DNA from: Polyangiaceae bacterium
Lineage (GTDB): Bacteria > Myxococcota_A > Polyangia > Polyangiales > Polyangiaceae
Length of the DNA stretch: 64,000 bases
Assembly (NCBI GenBank): GCA_013214025.1
Contig: JABSRN010000049.1
Coordinates: forward strand, 62,001-126,000
Direction of reading: 5' to 3'
Position 1 is the stretch's first letter; every line of letters starts with the position of its first letter. The notes under the pieces were generated by a model. That model ran no database searches and was not told the origin of the DNA. It worked only from the letters and a program-made list of their open reading frames with translations. Both the position numbers and the translations under genes were made by a program. Positions 52,143-61,523 of the stretch are shown piece after piece.

Positions 52143-53396
52143 CTATTTTTGGGCGGTGCGGCGTTCGCCTTTGGCGGGCATGATGTAGAAAAAGTCTCGC
52201 CGCGCGCGGTCCCGAATGAACTCCCCGTCGCTGAACTCGAAGCCGTCCGCCAACGGGAGGGCGAGGCGCTCTTCGGTCTTTGCGTTTTTACTGAAGACGA
52301 CGAACTTCGGATAGGAGAAGTTCACGTCGAGTTGGGCGACAGTGGGAGCGCCCACGTGATGCATGCCGAGGGCGATGGCCGGCGCCGTGGTGTGATTGCT
52401 GATGCCGATGTAGAGCGTGTCGTTGTCTGGGCTGAGTCCGATAGCTGAGCGGCGGATGACAGTTTCGCCGTCCAGGGTGGCGCCCCATTTACGCGTATTT
52501 CCAGACTCTAGGCGGCTATTTACCTTGCCGTCCTCGTACATGCAGTTGGGCGTTTGACGCCACCAAAGCATGTCTGCTTGCTGGTCTTTCACTTTGCCCC
52601 AGGAGGCGAGCCTCATGCGGCCGTCCTTGTACTTTACGAGGGTGCAGACGCCCTTGCGCGCTTTGACGAAGGTCAGCCCGCCGAGAAACATGCCGTATCT
52701 GCCATGCTCGGTCTTGAAGCCCCCGTTGAAGGCGGCGAGCACATTCGTGCGGTGAGTTTCGGGGATGGTGCCCGGTCGTTCGATCTCTTTGGCTTCTTCT
52801 TCCCGTGCCTGGGGCTCGTAGCGTCCTGCGACCATGTGAATGTCGGCTCGGCGGAGATCGATGGCAACGACGAAGAGCTCGGCCCAGGACCGATTCTTGT
52901 CAGGATGAAGAAGCGTCTTGTAGAGCCGTGGCTCCTCTTTGGGTCGTTTGGGATCTTGAATGCCCACCCATTGACCATCGCCGGGGGCTGACCAGCTCTC
53001 GTGCACAGGTCCTGCAGCTTTTGGTTGGAACGGCGGCAACACGGGGGATGCGTCTGAGCCGTTCTGATCGGGCGAGGGGTTCGGCTGTGGGCGGGCGCTT
53101 GTCTCGGGTACGGCCCAATAGGCTTTGGGCTTCTGCCCACGGCGAGTGAAGCGAAATACCTTGTCTTGGACGCTGTATCCGAAGTCCTCGATGCTCGTGA
53201 CGTTCTCGGCTCCGATCACGCTCCGGAGGCCATCAGCGACGAACGGGCCCAGCCATTCCACCCGGTTCACGGCGATCCAGAGAGCGAGGACTGCGATGGG
53301 GGTGCCGCCGATCACGGCAATCACCGCCATTCGGCGCCATTTGGAGGCACTTTTTCCGCTGTTTGTGGATTCTGGCTGCTTTGGCGGTAGCCCCAT
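52143..53396 (-). CDS. membrane-anchored phosphodiester glycosidase-like protein
   Basis: 417 residues. One N-terminal membrane helix (MAVIAVIGGTPIAVLALWIA) is followed by a Pro-rich linker. The C-terminal half resembles the DUF2233/NAGPA phosphodiester glycosidase fold: AAFNGGFKTEHGRYG, then RSAIGLSPDNDTLYIG and AQLDVNFSYP. The substrate is not known; a cell-wall or exopolysaccharide phosphodiester is a guess. It diverges from the Omp85 gene with 67 bases between. Confidence 0.75.
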   Translation of the reverse strand: MGLPPKQPESTNSGKSASKWRRMAVIAVIGGTPIAVLALWIAVNRVEWLGPFVADGLRSVIGAENVTSIEDFGYSVQDKVFRFTRRGQKPKAYWAVPETSARPQPNPSPDQNGSDASPVLPPFQPKAAGPVHESWSAPGDGQWVGIQDPKRPKEEPRLYKTLLHPDKNRSWAELFVVAIDLRRADIHMVAGRYEPQAREEEAKEIERPGTIPETHRTNVLAAFNGGFKTEHGRYGMFLGGLTFVKARKGVCTLVKYKDGRMRLASWGKVKDQQADMLWWRQTPNCMYEDGKVNSRLESGNTRKWGATLDGETVIRRSAIGLSPDNDTLYIGISNHTTAPAIALGMHHVGAPTVAQLDVNFSYPKFVVFSKNAKTEERLALPLADGFEFSDGEFIRDRARRDFFYIMPAKGERRTAQK

Positions 53397-53463
53397 GGGC
53401 CTACCTTAATGGATCGTCCGGTAGCAGGCCCATTTGTGCGCTTTGTTGTAAGAATCGGCATAG

Positions 53464-56400
53464 ATGCGCGCCCTTTGCACGATCTGCCAGCTTCTGCTCC
53501 TCGTGGCGGTGGTTGGGATCACTCCCGTGGTGGCCCAAGAGGTTGGCACCTTGGCGGTCGCGCCCAACTCTTTGGCACCGGCGAACCGATCGAAGCTCAT
53601 CTCCCGCATCGACATTATTTTTGAGGGTGGGCGGTGGAGTGATTCCGTCAAGCTGCAGCGAGTTCGAGTTGGTGAGGTTTTCACGCCGGCGCTGGCGCGT
53701 CAGGCCATGGCCGAGCTTTTGGATACGGGGCGATACGCATCGGTCAGGGCGAGCGTGTTGCCTGCGGGCGATGCGCTGATTCTGCGATTGGCCGTGGTGC
53801 CGAGGCGCATCATCGCCGCGGTGAAATTCATCGACGGAAAATTGCCGGAAGGTCCGGCTCGACGGGCCGCAGAAGTGGCGGTCGGTGATGAGCTGACAGC
53901 TCTCAAGCTGCCCGCTATCGCCGAGCGACTGGTCAGTTATTATCGCGCGAGTGGCTTCCCCGATGCCGCGGTGCAACCGAAAGTCGTAGATACAGACCGT
54001 GCACTGGAGGTGCTCCTTCTCTTGCACGTTGACGCGGGGGACCCTCGGATCGTGCGCGAGCGCATTTTCGCGGTGTCTTCGGTGTCGTCTCCCGCGCTGG
54101 CGTCGGTCCTACGCTCCTACGAAGTGCGAGTCGGGGCCAGACTGGACGAAGCGCGGCTCTCGGACGCGGATCGTGCGCTGCAGGATTCCCTTCGCCGGGG
54201 TGGCTGGCACGCAGCTTTGGTGAGTCACTCCTTGGGGGGCGACCGCCGCGATCGACTCAGTGTGAACGTTCAGGCTGGTGCCTACACCCGCATTCGTTTC
54301 GAAGGGGTGCGCGCCTTCGATGCTGTGGAATTGCGACGGAGTCTCGATTTACAAGAGAGCGATGACCGATCGGTCACGACTTTGGCGGGGCGGCTCCGAA
54401 AACACTACGTGGCGCGGGGCTTTCTCGACACGTCCGTGACACCGCGTCCCCGCATGTCGAAGGACCGGAGCCTCTTAGACTTGAAGTTCGTCGTTCGCGA
54501 AGGCACTCGTGTTACCGTGATGGCTCGTGAGTACCCGTGTCTGCGTGGGGCGCGCAGCGCGGACGAAGTGGGCGAAGAGATCGACAGCTTCTTGACCGAG
54601 GCGCTCCCCGGCAGCGGCGTACTCGCCGCTGTGGATTCAACCGTGCTGGATTCGCGCTTGGGCCCCCGCGGGCGCACCGGATCGCGCCCGATGCCCGAGT
54701 CTCTCGATCCCTGGGCGACCTACGTGCCTGAGGTCTATGACCGAGCCATCGAGCACTTGAAGGGACTGTACCGATCCGAGGGATACCTGTCTGCCGAGGT
54801 GGGTCCTGTCGTTCCCATGCGTCGCCGCTGCAGCACGCAGTCTCCACCGGGCCGCTGCTTGCCGGTGGGTCAGCGGGAGCGTCCGACAGTGATTTGCCCG
54901 AAGGATGACTTAGCGCTTCCCCAAGAAGATCCAGGAGCGGGCACGGTCGTGGCGTGTCGCGCTGACCGCGCGCGGGGAATATCATGTGAGCGCAGCGTGG
55001 TCCTGCATATTCCCGTTAAGCTGGGTCCGCGCTCCACTCTCTGGGACGTAGCCTTCGATGGCAACGAACGCTTGCCGTCTGCAACCCTGCTGGAGGCCGC
55101 CGACGTCAATCTGGGGCAGCCTGTCTCTCAGGTGGCCCTCGAGCAAGCCCGGCACCGGGTGTTGGAAGCGTATAAGGAGGAAGGCTACGCCTTTGCCGCC
55201 GTCGAGCTCAGCCTCGATTTGTCACCGGATCATTCTCGGGCGCGAGCGCGCTTCACGGTAAGCGAGCACGAACAGGTGATCGTTCGCGACATCGTCGTGC
55301 ATGGCGCCAAGCTGACGCTCGAATCGTTGATCTTAGGCCGGGTCGCGCTAAAGATCGGCGGCATATATCGACGCAGTGAGGTGCGGGCTACCGAAGAACG
55401 GCTGGCAACCCTAGGCGTTTTCAGCAACGTGACGGTCGCGCTTCAGGATCCGGAAGTGCCGGCGAAACAGAAGCTTGTAGTCATCACCGTACGCGAGCGA
55501 CCGGCGCAATACTTGGATATTCGACCCGGTATCAGCACCGGCGAAGGACTTCGAGCCACCTTCGAGTACGGTCACCGAAACGTTGCCAGGCGGGCCATCC
55601 AGTTCGTCTTTCGGGTGCAACTTGGTTTTCTGCCGGGGTCGTTCATTCTTGATGACAATGTTCGCCAACGTTTTGATGACCTTCCCCTTGGTCGCAGGTT
55701 GGAGCGGCGCAACACCGCATCGGTAGAGTTTCCGGAGATAGGCTTGGGGCCGTTGTTTCGCTTCGGCATCGAGGGCGTGGACGTTCGCGACAACTCCCGC
55801 GACTTCGGCATCACCAAGGATGCCGTGATCCTCACCTTGAGATTCAGGCCGAGCCTCAAGTTTTCCACCGAGCTGGGAGCTTCTTTTGAACTCAACGACG
55901 CCGAAATTTTCGGTAAGGATGAGGCGGGAGCACTGCAGGCTTACTTGGAGCAGAACAACTCAGCTTCCTTGCGCCGTTTGCTCGACGTTCCCCAGGGCAG
56001 CACATTTGTGGTCGCCCAACGCACCGGGCTGTCATGGGATCGCCGGGACAACCCCTTCGCGGCTACTTCCGGCAGCTTCTTCTCGGTGGGGGTGGAACAC
56101 GTGCAGGCCTTCCCCTCCGAAGACACGTTGACCACGCAGGCGGCGGATGAGATCACCGAGACGGTGACTCAGAAAGAGTTCACCGATAGCCAGTTCCTTC
56201 ACGTGACCCACCGCGTCGCCGCCTACGCTAAGTTGACCGAGGGGGGGCTGACCTTGGCGACGAGCTTCCGCTGGGGGATGAACTACCAATTGAGGAACGA
56301 TTCCTTGACCTACCCCGATCGCTTTTTCTTTCTCGGCGGGGTCGATTCGCTCCGCGGCTTCGTGGAGTCTTCGATGATTCCCCAGGATCTGGCCGAACGT

Positions 56401-56709
56401 ATCCTCGACCCCAATGACGCTTTCAGTGAGGAAAGCGTTACGATTCGCGGCGGAGATGTATTCATCAATCCTCGGGTGGAGCTGAGAATCCCGTTGGCAG
56501 GAATTTGGCAGACAGCGTTGTTTGTCGATAGCGGCAATTTTTGGCTCGATCCCGCACGGCTCGATCCGACGGTATTGCGCTACGCAGTGGGTTCGGGTTT
56601 GCGCGCCCAAACGCCGATTGGACCTTTGGCGCTCGACTACGGGATCAATCTAGATAGACGCCCGTGGGAGGATCCCTGGGCGATCCATTTCAGCATCGGA
56701 TTGTTCTAA
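53464..56709 (+). CDS. Omp85/BamA-family outer-membrane protein
   Basis: 1081 residues with a signal peptide (LLLLVAVVGITPVVA then QE). The N-terminal two thirds contain several POTRA domains. The C-terminal third is a beta-barrel of the surface-antigen type (FEYGHRNVARRAIQF, FFLGGVDSLRGF, LALDYGINLDR) ending in the outer-membrane C-terminal residue F. It is larger than BamA (about 800), because residues about 446-520 form an inserted loop with five cysteines. Either BamA itself or a TamA-like assembly factor is possible. Confidence 0.85.
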   Translation: MRALCTICQLLLLVAVVGITPVVAQEVGTLAVAPNSLAPANRSKLISRIDIIFEGGRWSDSVKLQRVRVGEVFTPALARQAMAELLDTGRYASVRASVLPAGDALILRLAVVPRRIIAAVKFIDGKLPEGPARRAAEVAVGDELTALKLPAIAERLVSYYRASGFPDAAVQPKVVDTDRALEVLLLLHVDAGDPRIVRERIFAVSSVSSPALASVLRSYEVRVGARLDEARLSDADRALQDSLRRGGWHAALVSHSLGGDRRDRLSVNVQAGAYTRIRFEGVRAFDAVELRRSLDLQESDDRSVTTLAGRLRKHYVARGFLDTSVTPRPRMSKDRSLLDLKFVVREGTRVTVMAREYPCLRGARSADEVGEEIDSFLTEALPGSGVLAAVDSTVLDSRLGPRGRTGSRPMPESLDPWATYVPEVYDRAIEHLKGLYRSEGYLSAEVGPVVPMRRRCSTQSPPGRCLPVGQRERPTVICPKDDLALPQEDPGAGTVVACRADRARGISCERSVVLHIPVKLGPRSTLWDVAFDGNERLPSATLLEAADVNLGQPVSQVALEQARHRVLEAYKEEGYAFAAVELSLDLSPDHSRARARFTVSEHEQVIVRDIVVHGAKLTLESLILGRVALKIGGIYRRSEVRATEERLATLGVFSNVTVALQDPEVPAKQKLVVITVRERPAQYLDIRPGISTGEGLRATFEYGHRNVARRAIQFVFRVQLGFLPGSFILDDNVRQRFDDLPLGRRLERRNTASVEFPEIGLGPLFRFGIEGVDVRDNSRDFGITKDAVILTLRFRPSLKFSTELGASFELNDAEIFGKDEAGALQAYLEQNNSASLRRLLDVPQGSTFVVAQRTGLSWDRRDNPFAATSGSFFSVGVEHVQAFPSEDTLTTQAADEITETVTQKEFTDSQFLHVTHRVAAYAKLTEGGLTLATSFRWGMNYQLRNDSLTYPDRFFFLGGVDSLRGFVESSMIPQDLAERILDPNDAFSEESVTIRGGDVFINPRVELRIPLAGIWQTALFVDSGNFWLDPARLDPTVLRYAVGSGLRAQTPIGPLALDYGINLDRRPWEDPWAIHFSIGLF

Positions 56710-56914
56710 CGGTTGGGTGGCCGGTGCTTCGTACAGCTCGATCGTCAGCCCGCAGAGCACGCCGGCGACCCGGAGAGCCCGGAGAGCCATCGTGACCAGA
56801 GGGAGCTTCCGGACGGGCCCCGGCTGCCCTAGAGATCAGCCTCAGAAAAACGGGACCCCCACCCTATGGGGCCGAGATGTCGATGGCCGTTGGGTCTAAG
56901 GCTGGAGAGACGAG

Positions 56915-58705
56915 TTGGCTGGCACTGAAGTGAACGATATCCCGATCGGGCTGGGGGCGCAGTTTATGCGTCACTCGCCGCGATTTGCCGTCGGCATGGC
57001 CTTCCTGGCGGGCTATCAGATCCTTCAACGAGATATCGATCTAACGGTGAAGGACGCCGTTGACGAAGCGGTCGCCGGAAATACCGAACTGGTTCAGGCT
57101 CTCGGTGTCGCGATGGTGGTGATGGCGATCTTCGCCTTTATCATCCGGGTGCTGTCGCGTATGGCGATTTTTGATGGGGGCCGTATTGCCGAGTACGAAC
57201 TCCGCCGGGCCCTGCTGGATCGACTTCACACCTTGGGTCCGTCCTTCTACGGGCGCATGAGCACCGGCGAAGTGATGAGCCGCGTTACGAACGACCTGGC
57301 TCAGGTTCGCACTCTATTGGGTTTCGGTGTGCTCACCTCGGTCAATACCGTGTTCGCCTTGGTCAGCGCGCTCAGTGTCATGATTCCCATATCGAGCAAG
57401 CTGACGGCTGCTGCCCTCAGCGTCCTGCCATTGCTTTTCTTGGTGATGCGGCAGCTGTCGGGTCAGCTTTACACTCGCCAGCGAGAAAATCAGGAAGCGC
57501 TCGGAAGCATGAGCGAGAGCGTGCAGGCGAGCATCGCCGGCGTGCGGGTGATTCGATCCTTTGGGCTTGAAGCCTTTGAGGCCAGGCGATTTGATCACAT
57601 CAACCAGGACTACCTGACTAAGGCTCTGGCGATCGCCCGACTGCGCGGATCCATGTGGCCTGTCATGCAGACGATTACCGCCATCTCGGTCGTCATCGTG
57701 TTTTGGTACGGCGGACACCTCATGCTAGCCGGTGAGCTCACTGAAGGAGATTTTTTGGCGTTCTATCGGGCACTATCGCGCCTCGTGTGGCCGCTGATCG
57801 CCATCGGTTTTCTTGTGAGTGTGCTGCAGCGGGGCCGCGCCGGTTACGATCGCATCGCCGAAGTCTATTCAGCCATTCCGGATATCGTCGACGGCGACAA
57901 GCTCGGTGCAGATTCTGCCGCTGGCTCTCTTGATGTGCGCGGACTCAGTTTCGCCTATGGCGAATCGCGGGTGCTGAACGACGTTAGCTTCGAGTTGCCT
58001 GCGGGCAGCTCGTTGGCGATCGTGGGTCGAACTGGCAGTGGCAAGTCGACGATTGCCAGCTTGCTCGCACGACTACAACCGACTCCCACTGGCACGGTCT
58101 TCTTAGATGGCGTGGATGTTTGCGAGCTTCCACTGAGTGCGGTTCGTGAAGTCATCGGATTTTCCCAACAGAACCCGTTCTTGTTTTCCACCACAGTTGG
58201 CCGCAACATTGGTTACACACTTTCGGAGCCGGACAGTCAGGCCTCGGACGCGATCATTCGGTACGCCGCGTCGGAAGCGCAAATCTTGCCGGAAGTGGAA
58301 GACCTTCCGAACGGCTTTGATACCGTCGTCGGAGAGCGAGGGGTGCAGCTATCCGGCGGGCAAAAGCAGCGTGTAGCCCTCGCGCGCGCTTTCGTGAAGG
58401 AGCCCAAAATCCTCGTACTCGACGACCCGCTCAGTGCCGTCGACGCCCGCACCGAAAAGGCCATTCTCGAAACTATCGACCGTCAGCGGGCCGAGCGCGG
58501 GGTGTTACTGATTACTCATCGCGTGTCCGCAGCGAGCCGCTGCGATCAAATTCTGGTACTGGATAAGGGCGTGGTTGTTGCTCGCGGCACCCACGAGCAA
58601 TTGGTCGCTCGTGAGGGCCTGTACGCCACCTTCGCCGAAGAGCAACGCATCGAGGGCGAGCTCGCTCGTTTGAGTCAGGCCGAAGAGGAGGCGCTTCATG
58701 TTTGA
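56915..58705 (+). CDS. ABC exporter subunit with degenerate Walker B
   Basis: 596 residues from a TTG with GGAGAG 6 bases upstream. A six-helix exporter domain precedes the ATPase domain with Walker A GRTGSGKST, the canonical signature LSGGQKQR, and Walker B ILVLDDPLSAVDA. In the Walker B the catalytic glutamate is replaced by Asp (DDP). In heterodimeric exporters such as TM287/288 this is the partner whose site is degenerate. It overlaps the next gene by 8 bases. Confidence 0.9.
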   Translation: MAGTEVNDIPIGLGAQFMRHSPRFAVGMAFLAGYQILQRDIDLTVKDAVDEAVAGNTELVQALGVAMVVMAIFAFIIRVLSRMAIFDGGRIAEYELRRALLDRLHTLGPSFYGRMSTGEVMSRVTNDLAQVRTLLGFGVLTSVNTVFALVSALSVMIPISSKLTAAALSVLPLLFLVMRQLSGQLYTRQRENQEALGSMSESVQASIAGVRVIRSFGLEAFEARRFDHINQDYLTKALAIARLRGSMWPVMQTITAISVVIVFWYGGHLMLAGELTEGDFLAFYRALSRLVWPLIAIGFLVSVLQRGRAGYDRIAEVYSAIPDIVDGDKLGADSAAGSLDVRGLSFAYGESRVLNDVSFELPAGSSLAIVGRTGSGKSTIASLLARLQPTPTGTVFLDGVDVCELPLSAVREVIGFSQQNPFLFSTTVGRNIGYTLSEPDSQASDAIIRYAASEAQILPEVEDLPNGFDTVVGERGVQLSGGQKQRVALARAFVKEPKILVLDDPLSAVDARTEKAILETIDRQRAERGVLLITHRVSAASRCDQILVLDKGVVVARGTHEQLVAREGLYATFAEEQRIEGELARLSQAEEEALHV

Positions 58706-60590
58706 GCCGCTTCAACCGACCGTGGCAGCCGCGCCGGAGTTGTCGGAGTCGCCGGAGTCGTCGGAGTCTCTTCGGAGCCGGACCGAGCGAACTGAGGCGC
58801 TACTGAAGGCCTTCCACGAGGAGGCGGTTCTCGGTAACGCCTACGACGCTCGTCTGATCGGTCGGCTCTGGCCGTTTATCTCGCCCCATCGACGATTGGT
58901 GATTCTGTCGATTGGCACTGGCATCATCACTTCCTTGGCGGCGCTTTCCCGTCCCCTGATCATGCGTTTTGCCATTGACGACGGAGTAGCTGCCAAGGAC
59001 CCCAGCGTACTGTTGCGGGGCGGCTTGATGCTGGCAGGCGTGGTCATCTTCAGCGAACTGCTGCGCTTCGTGCAGACCTATTCCATTCAGGTTGCCGGCG
59101 CGCGCGCCATGGCCGCCCTCCGTCAACGGGTGTTCGGATTCCTTCACGAGTTGCGCTTGGCGTATTTTGATCGCCAGCCGGTGGGTCGCCTCGTGACCCG
59201 GGTGGTAAATGATGTCGACGCCGTGTTCGAGCTATTCGGCTCGGGAGCGCTCAACGCGCTCACGGACATGCTCAGCTTGATCGGTATCGTAGTGATGATG
59301 TTGATCCTGGATTGGCGTTTGGCGCTCATTAGTTTTGCGGCGGTACCGCCGGTGGCCTTGCTGGCGCGGGCTGTACGGAGGCGAGCGCGGGAGGCGTTTC
59401 GGGAGATTCGTTCCAAGACCGCGCGCATGAACGCGACGGTGAACGAACAGGTTAGCGGCATGAGTGTGGTTCAGGCCTTCGGTCAGCAGGAAGCCGCCGC
59501 CGAAGAGTTCGATCGAATCAATGTCGCCTATCGGGAGGCGAATATCCGCGCGATTAAGTTCGAGGCGACCCAGGACGCTGCCATCGAGATGGTCTCCACC
59601 GTATGCCTCGCGTCCATCCTGCTCTCGCTCGCCGGACACCCGGTGAGCTTCGGCACCGTGGTGGCGTTCAACGCCTATTTGCTGAGCTTTTTTGAGCCGA
59701 TCAGTGCATTGGCCCAGCGATACACGATCCTGCAGAGCGCGATGGCGGGGGCAGAGCGTGTGTTTGGGTTGCTCGATTTGGAGGAGCAAGACGCTCCGCC
59801 GCGGGACGCTGCGGCGGCTACCGACGAAAATGTTGCGCTGAGTTTTGACTCGGTAGATTTCGAATACCGCGAGGGCGTTCCCATTCTGCGGGGCGTTTCC
59901 TTTGAAGCCAAGGTCGGCGAGAAGTTGGCCTTGGTCGGACCCACCGGCGCCGGTAAGTCAACGGTGACCGCTCTGTTACTGCGTCTCTATGAGATCCAGA
60001 ACGGGGTGGTGCGCGTTCAGGGGCGAGACGTAGTGGGTTGCGAACGCACGGAATTGCGTCGAAAGTTTGCTGTCGTGCCCCAGGAGGTCTTTCTATTTCC
60101 CGGGACGGTGGCCAGCAATATCGCGCTCGGGGAGACCGAGGACCGCGAGCGAGTCGAAGGTGCCTTGCGACGAATAGGCGCGTACGAGACCTTTACCGAG
60201 CGAGCTGGTGGCTTGGACGCCCCCGTGGTGGAACGGGGCGCCAATTTCTCAGCCGGTGAGCGGCAACTCATTGCGTTTGCACGAGCGATGTACCGAGACG
60301 CTGAGATCTTGATCCTGGACGAGGCCACCGCCAGCGTAGATTCGGCGACCGAGGCGAGGCTCCAGCACGCTCTCGAAGAGCTGATGCGAGACCGAACATC
60401 GCTCATCATCGCTCATCGCCTCAGCACCATCCGCCATGCGGATAGAATCGTGGCCTTCGCCCGTGGGCGAGTCGTCGAGCAAGGGACTCACGCTGAGCTG
60501 TTGGAGGCCGGCGGGCTCTATGCTCGGCTGCACGAGCTGCACTTTTCGAAACAGGCTGGGCAGGGCACGACGACGAACTCAGACGTCTAG
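58698..60590 (+). CDS. ABC exporter subunit with catalytic Walker B
   Basis: 630 residues, with GAGGAGG upstream. The exporter domain is followed by an ATPase with Walker A GPTGAGKST, a non-canonical signature FSAGERQL, and Walker B ILILDEATASVDSAT with the catalytic Glu. It pairs with the preceding gene: canonical LSGGQ there plus catalytic Glu here make one working site, and the other site is degenerate. The cargo is unknown. Confidence 0.92.
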   Translation: MFEPLQPTVAAAPELSESPESSESLRSRTERTEALLKAFHEEAVLGNAYDARLIGRLWPFISPHRRLVILSIGTGIITSLAALSRPLIMRFAIDDGVAAKDPSVLLRGGLMLAGVVIFSELLRFVQTYSIQVAGARAMAALRQRVFGFLHELRLAYFDRQPVGRLVTRVVNDVDAVFELFGSGALNALTDMLSLIGIVVMMLILDWRLALISFAAVPPVALLARAVRRRAREAFREIRSKTARMNATVNEQVSGMSVVQAFGQQEAAAEEFDRINVAYREANIRAIKFEATQDAAIEMVSTVCLASILLSLAGHPVSFGTVVAFNAYLLSFFEPISALAQRYTILQSAMAGAERVFGLLDLEEQDAPPRDAAAATDENVALSFDSVDFEYREGVPILRGVSFEAKVGEKLALVGPTGAGKSTVTALLLRLYEIQNGVVRVQGRDVVGCERTELRRKFAVVPQEVFLFPGTVASNIALGETEDRERVEGALRRIGAYETFTERAGGLDAPVVERGANFSAGERQLIAFARAMYRDAEILILDEATASVDSATEARLQHALEELMRDRTSLIIAHRLSTIRHADRIVAFARGRVVEQGTHAELLEAGGLYARLHELHFSKQAGQGTTTNSDV

Positions 60591-60737
60591 AACCGCTTCT
60601 GAACACCCTCAGCACCAGCATGACCCGGCCAGAGTCATCCGGGCCAGTGCATCACGGTATTTTTTGATCGCGGTTCGCTGTCTCCTACGGTCGCGGATAT
60701 TGGTTAGATCTGCTTACGGCGCTCAGCTATGCCGCAA

Positions 60738-61301
60738 TCAGTTGGCGTCTGCCGTGGAGGCATCTCCGCTGTCGGCCAAAGCTAGAGCGTCGCTGCCGCC
60801 GTCAAGCGCCGGCAGCGTCAACGGGACATAGGAAGCGGTCACGCGAAGATAAAAATCGGCGCAGGTGTCGTTTCTTACCTGGATGTATTCAGCGGTTATA
60901 TTCTCAAACACCACTTCGTTGCCCGCAGCTTCACTCGTGTCCCCCACCGAGCGATCTGAGTTCGAGCACTCGTGATTGGGGTCCGGCATGGGACATTCGG
61001 CGAATGAGAGATAAGCGTTAAAGCTTTGCGGAGCGCCGTCGAGCTGGTGGTAGAGGCGGAAAGTTTCGCCGGGCGGAAAGTGCAAATAGGGACCGACGCT
61101 AGGAGAGCTTTGGTAAAAACTGGCTTCGCTACTGGTCGTGCCCTGTAGATAGGCGACCGCAGCCCGATCGTCTCCGCTCCGGTCGCAAGTTGGGCCCAGG
61201 CAGCCGGGACTCACGATGGCTACCAGTGCGGTGAGCGCCCAGCGCCTGGCCTGGCGGCGCCTATGGGGGCAGGGTCGATGGATGTCAGTTGGAATGGTCA
61301 T
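60738..61301 (-). CDS. hypothetical lipoprotein
   Basis: 187 residues. A basic N-terminus and hydrophobic segment (ALTALVAIVSPGC) precede a cysteine, a plausible lipobox. The mature part has six further cysteines, possibly disulfide-bonded, and a Ser/Ala/Asp-rich tail. No family is recognised. The gene converges with the ABC exporter operon. Confidence 0.6.
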   Translation of the reverse strand: MTIPTDIHRPCPHRRRQARRWALTALVAIVSPGCLGPTCDRSGDDRAAVAYLQGTTSSEASFYQSSPSVGPYLHFPPGETFRLYHQLDGAPQSFNAYLSFAECPMPDPNHECSNSDRSVGDTSEAAGNEVVFENITAEYIQVRNDTCADFYLRVTASYVPLTLPALDGGSDALALADSGDASTADAN

Positions 61302-61523
61302 GCTCGACTCCGTGCCAGAGGCGCGGCGGGGTCCCAGGCTAGCCCGCGCGGCTACACTGTCAACGGAAAGCGTCTTTATTCAGCCTGCGGATGGCCGGTC
61401 GGGTGTTTCGCCCCAGTCGCCAGAGCCCCCCGTGGACCGCCGGGCGTTTCGATTGCTGCTCGGATTGCGCTAGCGTGTAGCTTCCGGGCCGTCGGACGAG
61501 TCGGCGGGCTTTGTGCCAATTCT

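Noticed and set aside
61263-61523. Extension of the CobA-HemD frame upstream of ATG 61524
   Set aside because: It overlaps the divergent lipoprotein start and has a composition unlike SUMT; the family begins at the VYLVGSGPGDP segment.
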